Shown: positions 30,863 to 40,986 of the stretch, one piece after another
How the letters are laid out: each line of letters begins with the position of its first letter
Position numbering within the stretch: position 1 is the stretch's first letter
Assembly: GCA_017392945.1 (NCBI GenBank)
Contig: JAFOSK010000106.1
Coordinates: forward strand, 1-45,689
From: Treponema sp.
Lineage (GTDB): Bacteria > Spirochaetota > Spirochaetia > Treponematales > Treponemataceae
Reading direction: 5' to 3'
Length of the DNA: 45,689 bases
Translations under genes and position numbers: made by a program
Notes under the pieces: generated by a model
Told to the model about the DNA's origin: nothing
Databases searched by the model: none
Seen by the model: only the letters and a program-made list of their open reading frames with translations

Positions 30863-32931
30863 TGTGCATTAAGTATAAGGTTTTAGGTTGTCTTTTTGCT
30901 GTATTCTTTATATTTGCGGGGCATCTGTTTTCTCAGGCTGATACAGCCGGTCTTTATTCCGGTGGAGAGTTCAGAACTGCAGAGGAAGGTTTTGCAGCTC
31001 AGGAATTCCGCCGTGGCGTACAGGCTTTTTACAGGGGCAGTTTTAATGAATCCGTACTTCAGTTTGAAAAAGCACTTAATTATCTGCCTGATGATAATCT
31101 TATCATGTATTGGCTTGGGAAGGCTTATTACCATTCAGGATTGGAAGGAACTGCAATAAGAAACTGGTCCAGGGCTGTGGAAAACGGTTATGGTGGCCTG
31201 CTTTTGCAGAATAAGATTGAGATTATAAGCGAGAGGCGCCTTTCCTGGCAGGAGGAGAATGCAAAGATTCGCTATACCGAGGCCGGAAGCTTTTCTGGTA
31301 TATATAACGGAATTCAGATTTTTAGCGGCCCGATATCTGCCCTGCCTAATAATAATGGAACTGTATGGGTCTTGGCTTATGGTTCAAATGAGCTTGTTGA
31401 AATTAATATAAACGGAATGGTTGTTTCCCGCGTAACAGGACCTTTGAATGGTTTTGACAGACCCATGGATATAATACGCCTTGCCGACGGAACTATGCTT
31501 GTAAGCGAAAGTGCTGGTGACAGGCTTGCACGTCTTTCTAAGCGGGGAAAATTTATGTCCTATATCGGAAAAAAAGGACGTGGCATAGGGGAAATGGTTG
31601 GACCTCAGTTTCTTGCGCAGGATTCAAGGCAAAATATTTATGTTTCTGATTATGGTAACAGCCGCATCGATGTTTTTGACAAAGACGGAAACGGATTGTT
31701 TTATTTCGGCGGGCCTCAGAAGAATTTTGAAGGTCTGAAAGGTCCTACTGGTGTAGCTGCGCTTGGAGAAAGCATTTTTGTATGTGATGATATAAAGGAC
31801 TGTATCTATGAATTTGATCAGGCTGGAAATTTCCGGAGAATCCTCTGCGAAGAGAAGTCATTTAATAAACCAGAATCGTTAAAGGTATGGGGCTCGTATC
31901 TTGTTTTGTGTGATTCCAATAAGGTTATCACAATAGATCCTGAGTCCGGGGCTCTTTTTGAAAATGTACGTACAGGAAATGCTCCTTCTCGTCTTACTAG
32001 TGCAGTCCCTGATGTTAATGGAAACGTAATTGTAACGGATGTCAGGTCAAATGAAGTTTATGTTATGTCAAAAATGCAGGAGCTTGTGGGTGGGCTTTTT
32101 GTTCAGATTGAAAGAGTGAATGCTTCTAAGTTTCCAGAAGTTACTGTTGATTTCAGGGTTGAGAACAGGCATAGAAATCCTGTTGTCGGGCTTAAGGAAA
32201 ATAATTTTTATATAACGGAGCAGAAGAGACCTGTCTCAAATCTGAAGTTTATAGGTGCATCTTCAGAAAATTCTCAGTGTGATATAACCATACTTATAGA
32301 TAGAAGCAATTATTCAAAAGCTTACGAGGAACAGATAAATACTGTTGTGAGGGAAATCGTTGATTCAATGAAGAATCGCGGTCGACTTAGAATTCTGTCT
32401 GCTGGAAAGGTTCCTGCTGTAGAATATGTAGGCACACCTAGTTCTGCCAGACAGTTCAATGTAAACGGTCTTAAAACACCATATTCTGACAATGTTCCTC
32501 TTGATCTTGCATTAAGACTTGCAGTAAATGACCTTATAAATGCAGACCGCAAAAGGGCTGTCATTATGGTTTCTACCGGAAAAACAGGACTTGATGCTTT
32601 TTCCCGTTACAGTCTTGCGGAAACAGTTGCATATCTTAATAATAATCACGTTTATGTAGCCAGCGTTCTTGTTTCTCAATCGGCTGCAGATGAAGAGTTT
32701 TCGTACATTGTAGACAGTACTCCCGGTACAGAATATTATATGTTCCGGCCGGAAGGTCTTGGTTCGATTGTTGAAGATTTGATTGATATTCCGAGCGGAC
32801 TTTATTCATTCAGCTATACGTCTGTCCTTTCCACTAATTTCGGGGAAAAATTCCTTCCAATAGAAGTAGAAACCTATCTGCTAAACAGGAGCGGACGTGA
32901 TGAAAGCGGTTATTTTGCTCCGCTTCAGTAG
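30862..32931 (+). CDS. Exported TPR / NHL-propeller protein with a VWA-like C-terminus
   Basis: The 689-residue protein has a signal peptide (VLGCLFAVFFIFAGHLFSQ), a TPR-like segment (FNESVLQFEKALNYLPDDN), then a beta-propeller of NHL-type repeats (about 140-430; units include GFDRPMDIIRLADGTMLVSE and NIYVSDYGNSRIDVFDKDG). The C-terminal part (about 440-670) resembles a von Willebrand A fold: CDITILIDRSNYSKAY is where a DxSxS metal site would be but lacks the second Ser, and RAVIMVSTGKTG follows. Likely a periplasmic or surface scaffold. It is the last gene of its operon, converging on the DinB fusion. Confidence 0.82.
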   Translation: MCIKYKVLGCLFAVFFIFAGHLFSQADTAGLYSGGEFRTAEEGFAAQEFRRGVQAFYRGSFNESVLQFEKALNYLPDDNLIMYWLGKAYYHSGLEGTAIRNWSRAVENGYGGLLLQNKIEIISERRLSWQEENAKIRYTEAGSFSGIYNGIQIFSGPISALPNNNGTVWVLAYGSNELVEININGMVVSRVTGPLNGFDRPMDIIRLADGTMLVSESAGDRLARLSKRGKFMSYIGKKGRGIGEMVGPQFLAQDSRQNIYVSDYGNSRIDVFDKDGNGLFYFGGPQKNFEGLKGPTGVAALGESIFVCDDIKDCIYEFDQAGNFRRILCEEKSFNKPESLKVWGSYLVLCDSNKVITIDPESGALFENVRTGNAPSRLTSAVPDVNGNVIVTDVRSNEVYVMSKMQELVGGLFVQIERVNASKFPEVTVDFRVENRHRNPVVGLKENNFYITEQKRPVSNLKFIGASSENSQCDITILIDRSNYSKAYEEQINTVVREIVDSMKNRGRLRILSAGKVPAVEYVGTPSSARQFNVNGLKTPYSDNVPLDLALRLAVNDLINADRKRAVIMVSTGKTGLDAFSRYSLAETVAYLNNNHVYVASVLVSQSAADEEFSYIVDSTPGTEYYMFRPEGLGSIVEDLIDIPSGLYSFSYTSVLSTNFGEKFLPIEVETYLLNRSGRDESGYFAPLQ

Positions 32932-32999
32932 TTTTCCATAAGATCGATGAGCTTTTTGTGCTCTCTTGTCCGCAATCGTATTGTCCCGGAATGTCATTT

Positions 33000-35900
33000 T
33001 TAGAACTTGATTTTTCCGCCGAGCGTAAATGTCAAAAGCATCAGGACAGCTTTTTCTGTCGTGTGTGATGCTCCTGCATTAAGCCCCAGATTCAAGCTGA
33101 CGTATTTTTGGAATGTAAGTTCGATTTTATGGCTGAGTTCGTAGCTTTGCGAGAATTTTTCATCTGAATATGAAAATTTTACGTCAATGCTGTTTGTCCT
33201 TGTCATTTCAGGCTTTTCAATTTTGAATTTTCTTCCGATTGGCCGGCAGATTGCTTCAATTGGGCTGAATCCTGTCTTTCTTTTATATTGTGCGGTCATC
33301 TGGGTACTCCAGGAATTGTCTGTTTTTATCTGAAAATCTGTTCCCACTCTAAGAGAATCTGACTCATTTATATAAAATCCAGACTGTATGTACGTTGAAA
33401 ATGAAAAGTCTGAGTCTGACGGCGATTCGGCAGGGATTTTAGCAGTTCCTGTGAATGAAACTATAAATTCGTCTGTATTGTACCATTTGAAAAGACAAAG
33501 ACTGCTTTGCCTTCCGAATATATTGAAAGGTGTATTAATTAAAGAGGCTTTTATTATATAATTATCGCTTCCTGAGTCAGCGGCAATTACGGCTCTTTGA
33601 CTGCTGATTTTAAGGTTTGACGGAATAAAGATATCCTTTATGTCTGAAAAAATGCTGCGTTTCCACCTGAAAGAATATTCGCCTTTGTATTCAAGATAGT
33701 TTGTTCCGTTTTTCAGTTTATCCGAAAGTTTTTCTTTAAGGTCTTTCTGAAATAATTCGTATATTGGAATCGTGCGGAATATAAAGTCGTGTTCTCCAAA
33801 ATGATTTAAAAGTTTCTCGGCATCAGTTCCGAAGGTTCCTCCATCCTCTGCAAGTTCGTTGCCACCTCCGTCTTTTATGTATGTGAATAGAAAATTTTGT
33901 CCTGCAATGACGAACGGAAATTCTGTTTTCAATGAAATTGTGTCTGCGTATTTAACTGTACCTGATGCGGTATATTTTTCCTGTGCATCAAGAATTATGC
34001 CTGGAGTAAAATTTATTGCGTGGAATTTGAAAGACAGTTCTGATTGTGCACCGACATTTCTGGAGGTGGCGTTTCCCCGTCCATTACTGAAACTGTCTTT
34101 TGTCTGTGAAAAATAGCCCGAAAAATAATTATGATCTTTTGCTTCTTCAACTTCGCTGGAAAGAGGTGTAGAAGTCTGACTTGTTTTTATGCTGTTTTTC
34201 CATAACATGGATAAGGTTGATTTTTCCAAAAGTAATTCAGCAGAGCATTCTGATTTTGTTGCAAAGTTCCAGCGGGATTTTGTGCTTGAGACAGTTCCTT
34301 CCAGTTTTACTGGAAGGCCAACTCTTTTCAGCTGCAAGCCGGCCTTTGTCTGCTTTTCAAAGGATGTTCCTGAATGGTCGAATACGTAGCGGTCAGAAAA
34401 GTCAAGCATTTCAAACAACGGTCTTACTGTAGAAATTTCATGAGAGGCTGAAGACAACCATTGGTATTCAGAGGATGAAAATTCTGTATCTGCATGAAGT
34501 TTTATTGATGTAACGGTTATTTCTGCTGTAGTCCGGTTTGAAAAATCCATGCTGTCATCTTGAGTATCCGAAGTGTTTTTTGTAATCGATGAAGTCTGCT
34601 TTGTCTGAAAAAGAGCGTTTTCAAGAATTTGAAGTCCATTTGATCTGACTATTGTGCCTTTTTTTTCAAGTTTGAGTTCTGCGATGTCCTGAATCTGTAC
34701 ATTAGTAGAGGTTTCTTCAAGGTAAAATTCATCCAGTGCAAGGGTTCCTTTTGTAAAGGTGTTTTGTTCTGAATCTATCGTTAAAAATTTTAGTTTGAAT
34801 CTTGTAGGAATTACGTTTTTATTTATATAGACAGAACTCATTGATTCTGGCAGTTTTATACCATCAATTGCGATCGTTCTGTCGCTTACATTGATTGAAA
34901 AGGTATGCCATAAATTCTGGTTTTTCTGAAAGATTTTTGCGGCTTCTTTGAAAAGAACTGCATACACGGCAGTCTTTCCGGTATCCTTTATGGAAGAACT
35001 TTCCCGATCCAAAGTAAAGGTTATGAATTCTTCTGATGTATTCAGGTTTTCTTCAAGAGTTTTTTTTGATTCTGAGTTATATTTAAATAAAAAGTTTATT
35101 GTCTTATATAATGAAAAGTCTGTTTCTGCAAAATATTTTGCACAGGTTATGATTGCGTCTTCTTTTGAGCTTGCACTTGAATAGGGGGTCCAATGTATTT
35201 CCTGTATATAATTGTCATCTGAATTGAATGTGTCACGTTTTGGCATTGAATTATCTTTTATTTGTTCTGTGGATACTGCAATATTGTCGCTTTCTTGTGT
35301 AAAAATTCCCTGTGTTATTATTTCGTAAGGACCGGCGCAAATGATTCCTTTTCCTGTATTTTTTGAGACAGCTATAATGCGCATATCGTGGTAACTTTGG
35401 AAGCAGCTTCTGTTATAATCATTCAGTGAAATTCTTACTATCTGCCAGCCAGTAGTTTTTGAGATGAACGGGGAAATTACAGATTCATCTGTTGTACCAG
35501 AAATTTTCCAAACAGGAATTTTTTCGCTGAATTCGGCATTCGGGTCTTTTGAGGCTTCTGTTCCAAGCTGAATATAAAGATCATAGTCTTCGGCTGAAAT
35601 CAATTCGTTTTTTAATGCGATTCTAAATTCTGTTGCTGAACTTAAAAGATGTCCGGCGTTAAGCTTTATGTTTATAGCTGCCCAGTTTGTCCCTTTTTGT
35701 TCTGTAAAGTTCCATTCAAGCGGAATTTTGAAGCCGGTGATTGAATAGTCTGAGGTTCCTTCAAAATTTTCTGAATTCAATGTTCCGTCATGTTCTTTTT
35801 TTAGATCAAGATTTTTTATATACGGGATGATATCGTTTTTTAAAATAAAGCCGGAACTCTTTTCAAGATAATATGTTTGTGGCGTTCTGTCATCCATTCC

Positions 35901-38888
35901 GAGAATTCTGTATAGCCCTGTTACATTTGTATTTTCTGCAGTCGCGGCTATTGCATTTGAAATCCTTATGGTTTCTTTTTGAAATAAGAGCCCTGTCTCT
36001 GCGGTCGCATACCCGCCTGCAGATCTGCCGTACTCTGCAAAAGTGTTAAATGGTTGTACTGTCCATCTGGTTGCAAGCGAAAAATCTGCTGTAAGGCTCG
36101 GAAATATATTGTATGAAAAGGATGCCTGCGCGCTTATAGCTCCGTTTTCGTCATTTCCGCTGTCTTCTTCCCAGGTTATGTAAATCTTATCAATATCTGA
36201 TATAGAAAAAGACGGTGTTATTATGCCCGTGTTTTTGTCATAAAGTGCGCCAGAATCAAGAATACTGTTTTTATACAGACGAACCGATCCTTGAGATGCA
36301 TTTGTTCCGATGTTGTAGCTTTTTATCGGAGAAAATGACTGGACTATGAGACTTATGTCGCTTTGATCCGCAAATCCAAGATAAAATCCAGGATGCTTTT
36401 TTGCAAGAGGATAGCGGTTCCCAGGGGTCAGAAGAGTTTCGTTTTTTGATTCTGCTGTATAAATTCTTGCAAATTCGTGTTTCCCGTTAAAAAATGCAGA
36501 TTCGGCAAGAGTTTCAAAATCATCTGTTATGACGGCAGAAAATTCTTCATAGCGGATGCCTGTTGTTCCGCTTCCGATAAGTACATCCGATTTTTCTGCA
36601 ATTCCGCAGTCATAATAATCTGCACATACAAAAGGCGAAAATCCTGCCGAATTCTGTACGAGAAGTGCAGTCTTTCCGTTTATATTCACAAAAGGATTGT
36701 ATGCGAATTTTTCAAGATCAATGTCTTCTCCAAAAAAATCCTGAATTTTTCCTAAAAAACTGTCATGATTTTTATAGGAACCAAGGTCTGTCTCTGTTAT
36801 TGTGCGTGTAAATTCAATTATTATGCATGGTAATTTTCCGTCTTTTTTTGTTCCCCCGGCATCTTTTGAAATTATGATCTGATTTCTTGCTTGTATTGCA
36901 ATGTATGCATCTTCTGAGATTTTATTGAATTTACGGCCGTAATCGTCCTTGTAGCTTCCTTGACTTGATTCAATGTAAATTGCGTTTATGCATGAAATAA
37001 GGTCTGAGTTTTCTGGCAGTACAAAAAATTGACCGGAAATATATTCGTGCAGATCTATGCATTTTGTTGAGACAGAGTTTTTGCCATAATACGTTGCGCT
37101 GTGTTGCTCAGTCATGTCATACCTTAGTGCAAAATCTCCGTGCCACCGGTTTCTTTCGTTGTCAGGATCTGAAAAATGAGCATAAATTCCCGGTGCCTGA
37201 TTTTCTCCGCCGCCGATAGATCGGTTAAAGCAGTCTATACTGTAACCGGACGGAAAAATTATTCCGCGGTTTGCAATGCGCAGTTCTTTTAGTGGATTTT
37301 TTTCTTTTCCGTAGAATCCCATTGCAACAGTGTTTTTTGTAAATTCATCGGCTGCTGCTGCCTGAAAATACCATTGCCTGTTCATCATAAACCACAAAGA
37401 CATGTCAACTTGCTGCTTGAATACAGGCGATGACCAAGAAGGCGAAAATCCAGATTCATTATCGTAAGTGGCTTCAAGACCGAAAATCGCCTGACCTTGC
37501 CACCAGCCGCCTGCTATAAATTCAAGTTCGTTTTTACCGACCTGTTTTTTCCACAGTGTTTTTTCAGCTTCTGACGGCAATGGAATAAGGTTCTGCTCAT
37601 CGTTAAGTGCTGCAGCGCTGGTCTCTGTGATTTCGGAGGCCTTATCCTGTGCATAACTTTTTTGCATTCCGCTGAATGCCATGATGGCAATCAGAATTGC
37701 TGTAAGTCCTCGTTTTTTGTTGGTGTCAAGTAGCCTTGCTTTTTTTACTTTTATTTCGGGATGACGGCTGGTAAGTCTTAGTATTGCGTCTTCAACAGCC
37801 TTTTTTTTCTTTTCTCCAAAATCAAAAAGAACTTCTTGTGCGGCTTTTGATTCGTCTATGAGATTTTCCGTTCCGACTCCCAGAAGGCGGATTCCGCGCC
37901 CTTTTTCATATTTTTTTTCAAATAAGAGCCTGGCCCGTTCATACAGATCGTCAAGACTGGTTATAAATTCTTCACCTGTTGATCGGGACGAGATTGTTGT
38001 AAAATCGTCATAGCGCAGTTTTATCATTACGGTTTTGCTTTTTACTTTTTCTTTTTTCAGCCTGAAAATTATATTGTGGCAAAGCTCCATAATCCATGTT
38101 TCTGCAATATACATGTCAGTTATGTCCTGCGGAAAAGTGGTCTCTGCACTTATTGATCTTGTCGGTTCAGATTTTTGTCCGGTTTCCAAAGCTCTCATCG
38201 TGTTATACAAAAAAGAGCCCATGCTGTCACCGAATAATGATTTTAAAAGTTTTTCATTCTGTTCATAAATCTGTCTTGTGGTATAAAATCCGGCTCTGTT
38301 CAGGCGTTCTAAAGTCTTTTTTCCGATTCCCCAGACTTTTTCAAGTGGCAGATTCAACATGAACGGAATTTCTTCTCCATTATGGATTCTGTAAAATCCG
38401 TTGGGTTTGTTCACTTCGCTGGATAGTTTTGCAAGGTAGCGTGTTGGAGCAATTCCAACAGAAACCGTAAGTCCTGTTGTTTCAAATACAGATGTTCTTA
38501 TTTTTTGTGCGATTTTTTCAGGAGTACCGAACAAAAGTTCTGTTCCTGTAATGTCCATGCTTGCTTCATCTATGGAAATCTGTTTTACATCTGGAGAATA
38601 AAGCTTAAGTATGTTCATTATTTTTTCAGAAAGCTCTGAATATCTTTTGTAAGAACCGTGAGTGTATATGGCATCTGGACACAGTTTATATGCCTGTGCT
38701 GTTGGCATTGCTGAATGGACACCAAATTTTCTGGCTTCATAAGATGCGGTGGAAACAACACTTCTTGGTTCTCCTGGAAGACCGCCTACAATAACAGGTC
38801 TGCCTTTCCATTCCGGATGATCCAATTGTTCAACAGAGGCAAAAAAAGCGTCTATGTCAACGTGTAAGAAACATTTTTCCTGTGTCAT
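33000..38888 (-). CDS. dinB: DNA polymerase IV fused in frame to a large exported beta-rich protein
   Basis: One open frame of 1962 codons. Residues 1-387 are a complete Y-family polymerase: FLHVDIDAFFASVEQ (Asp11, Asp13), ISIDEAS (Asp107, Glu108), VGIAPTRYLAKLSSEVNKP, VWGIGKKT (helix-hairpin-helix), little-finger domain to about 345, and the clamp-binding QEVLFDF near 351. The usual tail ends KARLLD (388) with no stop; next comes KKRGLTAILIAIMAFSGMQ and a cleavage-like SYA|QD (413), a typical signal peptide. Residues 414-1962 are Ser/Thr/Asn-rich and strand-rich, ending in amphipathic strands (VSLNLGLNAGASH...FTLGGKIKF) suggestive of an outer-membrane protein; family not recognised. The ATG overlaps the upstream membrane-protein stop. 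The second part may instead be made separately from an internal start I cannot identify. Confidence 0.85.
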   Translation of the reverse strand: MTQEKCFLHVDIDAFFASVEQLDHPEWKGRPVIVGGLPGEPRSVVSTASYEARKFGVHSAMPTAQAYKLCPDAIYTHGSYKRYSELSEKIMNILKLYSPDVKQISIDEASMDITGTELLFGTPEKIAQKIRTSVFETTGLTVSVGIAPTRYLAKLSSEVNKPNGFYRIHNGEEIPFMLNLPLEKVWGIGKKTLERLNRAGFYTTRQIYEQNEKLLKSLFGDSMGSFLYNTMRALETGQKSEPTRSISAETTFPQDITDMYIAETWIMELCHNIIFRLKKEKVKSKTVMIKLRYDDFTTISSRSTGEEFITSLDDLYERARLLFEKKYEKGRGIRLLGVGTENLIDESKAAQEVLFDFGEKKKKAVEDAILRLTSRHPEIKVKKARLLDTNKKRGLTAILIAIMAFSGMQKSYAQDKASEITETSAAALNDEQNLIPLPSEAEKTLWKKQVGKNELEFIAGGWWQGQAIFGLEATYDNESGFSPSWSSPVFKQQVDMSLWFMMNRQWYFQAAAADEFTKNTVAMGFYGKEKNPLKELRIANRGIIFPSGYSIDCFNRSIGGGENQAPGIYAHFSDPDNERNRWHGDFALRYDMTEQHSATYYGKNSVSTKCIDLHEYISGQFFVLPENSDLISCINAIYIESSQGSYKDDYGRKFNKISEDAYIAIQARNQIIISKDAGGTKKDGKLPCIIIEFTRTITETDLGSYKNHDSFLGKIQDFFGEDIDLEKFAYNPFVNINGKTALLVQNSAGFSPFVCADYYDCGIAEKSDVLIGSGTTGIRYEEFSAVITDDFETLAESAFFNGKHEFARIYTAESKNETLLTPGNRYPLAKKHPGFYLGFADQSDISLIVQSFSPIKSYNIGTNASQGSVRLYKNSILDSGALYDKNTGIITPSFSISDIDKIYITWEEDSGNDENGAISAQASFSYNIFPSLTADFSLATRWTVQPFNTFAEYGRSAGGYATAETGLLFQKETIRISNAIAATAENTNVTGLYRILGMDDRTPQTYYLEKSSGFILKNDIIPYIKNLDLKKEHDGTLNSENFEGTSDYSITGFKIPLEWNFTEQKGTNWAAINIKLNAGHLLSSATEFRIALKNELISAEDYDLYIQLGTEASKDPNAEFSEKIPVWKISGTTDESVISPFISKTTGWQIVRISLNDYNRSCFQSYHDMRIIAVSKNTGKGIICAGPYEIITQGIFTQESDNIAVSTEQIKDNSMPKRDTFNSDDNYIQEIHWTPYSSASSKEDAIITCAKYFAETDFSLYKTINFLFKYNSESKKTLEENLNTSEEFITFTLDRESSSIKDTGKTAVYAVLFKEAAKIFQKNQNLWHTFSINVSDRTIAIDGIKLPESMSSVYINKNVIPTRFKLKFLTIDSEQNTFTKGTLALDEFYLEETSTNVQIQDIAELKLEKKGTIVRSNGLQILENALFQTKQTSSITKNTSDTQDDSMDFSNRTTAEITVTSIKLHADTEFSSSEYQWLSSASHEISTVRPLFEMLDFSDRYVFDHSGTSFEKQTKAGLQLKRVGLPVKLEGTVSSTKSRWNFATKSECSAELLLEKSTLSMLWKNSIKTSQTSTPLSSEVEEAKDHNYFSGYFSQTKDSFSNGRGNATSRNVGAQSELSFKFHAINFTPGIILDAQEKYTASGTVKYADTISLKTEFPFVIAGQNFLFTYIKDGGGNELAEDGGTFGTDAEKLLNHFGEHDFIFRTIPIYELFQKDLKEKLSDKLKNGTNYLEYKGEYSFRWKRSIFSDIKDIFIPSNLKISSQRAVIAADSGSDNYIIKASLINTPFNIFGRQSSLCLFKWYNTDEFIVSFTGTAKIPAESPSDSDFSFSTYIQSGFYINESDSLRVGTDFQIKTDNSWSTQMTAQYKRKTGFSPIEAICRPIGRKFKIEKPEMTRTNSIDVKFSYSDEKFSQSYELSHKIELTFQKYVSLNLGLNAGASHTTEKAVLMLLTFTLGGKIKF
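37650..37724 (-). other. Junction of DinB and the exported region, encoding an internal signal peptide
   Basis: Codons 389-413 of the fused frame. A GAGGA lies here on the minus strand, but the in-frame codons after it are ATT and CTG; the first in-frame ATG would shorten the signal peptide to about ten residues. A TTG with AAGG upstream is out of frame and soon reaches a stop. The sequence looks like a signal-peptide gene that has lost its stop/start separation from dinB. Confidence 0.6.
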
Positions 38889-40906
38889 TGCCTTAGGGTA
38901 TCCATTTTTTTAATTTCTATTGATTTTATGACTTCTACAATTGTGTTTTCCTTTGTGTCAGAATCGTAGGTGGCCTGAACCAGTACATACATATCCGTGT
39001 AACGGTTTGCAATGAATGGAATGTAAAAATCTTCCGGAGGATATACAGGAAGTTTTATAAAATCCGCGTAATAGTGCGAATCAGAACTGTAAGGGAATTC
39101 CGAATATTGCAACGGAGACGCAGTTTTTCCAATCAAAGAGATTTTTACATTTTCTGATTTTTTTGCCAGTTGAATATGCAGAGTTCTATTCAAATTGCCA
39201 AAGTATACATTGTCAGTATATTCTATTTTGATAAGATCGTCATTGTGCGTATTGAAGAATTCTTTTACAGGTTCCTGTGATTCCTGACGGTATTTCTGAG
39301 GAATGACTTTTGAAGTAACTATGAGTATTGCTGCAAAAATTGCAACGGAAGAAGAAATTGCAATTATATTCTGTTTTATGAATTTTCTGCGTTTTTTTTC
39401 AACTTTTTTCCACATTGAATTCAATCTTGAAAGTATACGTAACCATGAAAATTCGAATGGAAGCAGTGCAAAAGAAATTAACAGGTTTTCCATAGGAGAG
39501 CAGAACGTGATTCTGTGAATAGAACTTTGCTGCGAGTAGATAACAATCTGTGCAAGATAAGGAATGAACGGTATTGCAAGAAAAATAAAAGCTACGGCAA
39601 GCGATACAGTTCGTTTCATAAGTCTGGAAAGATATACCAGCAAGTATTCCCATGCAAACAGATAGAACAAAGACATATCAACCGCACTGAATATAAAGAT
39701 GTTCAGAACGCTGGAAATAGTCATAAGGTAAGGGTAGACGTAATGGTAATTGTTTCCCTTTAATTTAAGCATGAGAAGATATGAGAACGAAATTACCGCA
39801 ATTCCGACTGCAACTTTCAATGAAATTAAAAAATAAGAATCGATTTCTACGAATTTACTTATAATCCAAGGAAAAAGCTGTCCAAAAGAAAACGCAGCTG
39901 CTGTCAGTACAACACATATTGGAATGAGGTACCATGATTTGAGTACAAGTTTTGACAAGTTTTTATTAGAAGAATGGAATATAAACGAAAATTCACATAG
40001 TATAAGAATACTTACAAATGCCAGGATAATCATGCAGGTTACCGTAAAAATTTCCGGTATAAGAAATACGAATGTTCCAAGCTGTATTATCTGAGAATGT
40101 CTGTCCCATTCTGCCGTTTTTTCACTGTCAAAGTCGGTTATGATTGTGCTGAAAAAATTCAGGATTTTTTTTTCATAGTCAAATGTGTATTTTTCATTTA
40201 CTGCAAGATCGATTCCTATCGCAGGAATTTCTGCGTTAAGAAAAAGCCCTGTTCTGAAGTCTTCCCTCAGAATTCCAAGCCTATAGAAAGGTGTAAGGAT
40301 TCCGCCCTTTATTACATAAAAAAGCCGGTTAGTATGAAAAGCATCAGCTGTAAGCTGTATCAACCATGACGGAGAAACCCCTTTTGCACTTCCTGGAGTT
40401 ATTGAATTTCTGGGGCTATTAAAGTTTACGCATATTGCAGCGAGATTGTCCGTGTCATCTAAATTATCTATGAAACTTTCTGTTCCCGAAATTGTTGTCT
40501 CTTTGAAATCTTTTATTGTATCGCCGTAAGAAAATAGAAAATGTACGTTACAGTCCGTTATTGAAGAATTTCTTACTGATGAAATTATTTTTTCAATAAG
40601 AGAGTGATTTTTTACGGCTTCTTCTAGAGAGAAAACAAAGTATAGTTCGGTGATTTTTTTTTCGGCATCGTTTTCTGCAGAAGATGCAGCGTTCCCTAAA
40701 ATGTCGATCTTTATATTGTAAGGAAATTTTTCACCTTCTGAAGGAATGATGTAATTTTCCGAACTGTAAATTCCGTTTTTTAAAAATAAGATTTTGAACT
40801 GATTGCAAAGTTCTATACCTGCTTTTTCATCTGCGTAAGAGTTGAAACCTGTATAAAAAATGAGAAAAAGCATGTAAAATATGAAAAAAAAACTGTTTTT
40901 CTTCAT
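38885..40906 (-). CDS. Polytopic membrane protein with a large N-terminal exported domain
   Basis: The 673-residue protein has a signal-anchor (KKNSFFFIFYMLFLIFYTGF), an exported domain of about 270 residues, then about seven membrane helices (roughly 275-545; for example IFTVTCMIILAFVSILILC and FPWIISKFVEIDSYFLISL), and a C-terminal soluble domain with HIQLAKKSENVKISLIG. The topology resembles membrane-attached M28-type peptidases, but I see no metal ligands, so that is only a thought. It overlaps the dinB start by ATGA. The -10 of its likely promoter is eight bases from the ATG, and no ribosome binding site is visible. Confidence 0.78.
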   Translation of the reverse strand: MKKNSFFFIFYMLFLIFYTGFNSYADEKAGIELCNQFKILFLKNGIYSSENYIIPSEGEKFPYNIKIDILGNAASSAENDAEKKITELYFVFSLEEAVKNHSLIEKIISSVRNSSITDCNVHFLFSYGDTIKDFKETTISGTESFIDNLDDTDNLAAICVNFNSPRNSITPGSAKGVSPSWLIQLTADAFHTNRLFYVIKGGILTPFYRLGILREDFRTGLFLNAEIPAIGIDLAVNEKYTFDYEKKILNFFSTIITDFDSEKTAEWDRHSQIIQLGTFVFLIPEIFTVTCMIILAFVSILILCEFSFIFHSSNKNLSKLVLKSWYLIPICVVLTAAAFSFGQLFPWIISKFVEIDSYFLISLKVAVGIAVISFSYLLMLKLKGNNYHYVYPYLMTISSVLNIFIFSAVDMSLFYLFAWEYLLVYLSRLMKRTVSLAVAFIFLAIPFIPYLAQIVIYSQQSSIHRITFCSPMENLLISFALLPFEFSWLRILSRLNSMWKKVEKKRRKFIKQNIIAISSSVAIFAAILIVTSKVIPQKYRQESQEPVKEFFNTHNDDLIKIEYTDNVYFGNLNRTLHIQLAKKSENVKISLIGKTASPLQYSEFPYSSDSHYYADFIKLPVYPPEDFYIPFIANRYTDMYVLVQATYDSDTKENTIVEVIKSIEIKKMDTLRQ

Positions 40907-40914
40907 ATAAATAG

Positions 40915-40942
40915 ATTATAATATTTACAGTTTACAATGCAA
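40915..40942 (-). promoter_or_regulatory. Promoter for the membrane protein-dinB transcript
   Basis: Minus strand TTGCAT (40937-40942), 16 bp, TATAAT (40915-40920), eight bases before ATG 40906. This implies a leader of one or two bases. Confidence 0.5.
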
Positions 40943-40959
40943 TAGTCCTAGACTATAAT
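40931..40959 (+). promoter_or_regulatory. Sigma70-type promoter for the 386-aa gene operon
   Basis: TTTACA (40931-40936), 17 bp, TATAAT (40954-40959), 27 bp before ATG 40987. Its -35 adjoins the -35 of the divergent promoter, so the two may compete for polymerase. Confidence 0.7.
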
Positions 40960-40986
40960 AAAACTGTTTGGGAGACGAATTTAAAC

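Noticed and set aside
40131..40900. M28 peptidase assignment for the exported domain of the 673-residue protein
   Set aside because: Topology is suggestive but no metal-binding His/Asp/Glu set is visible.
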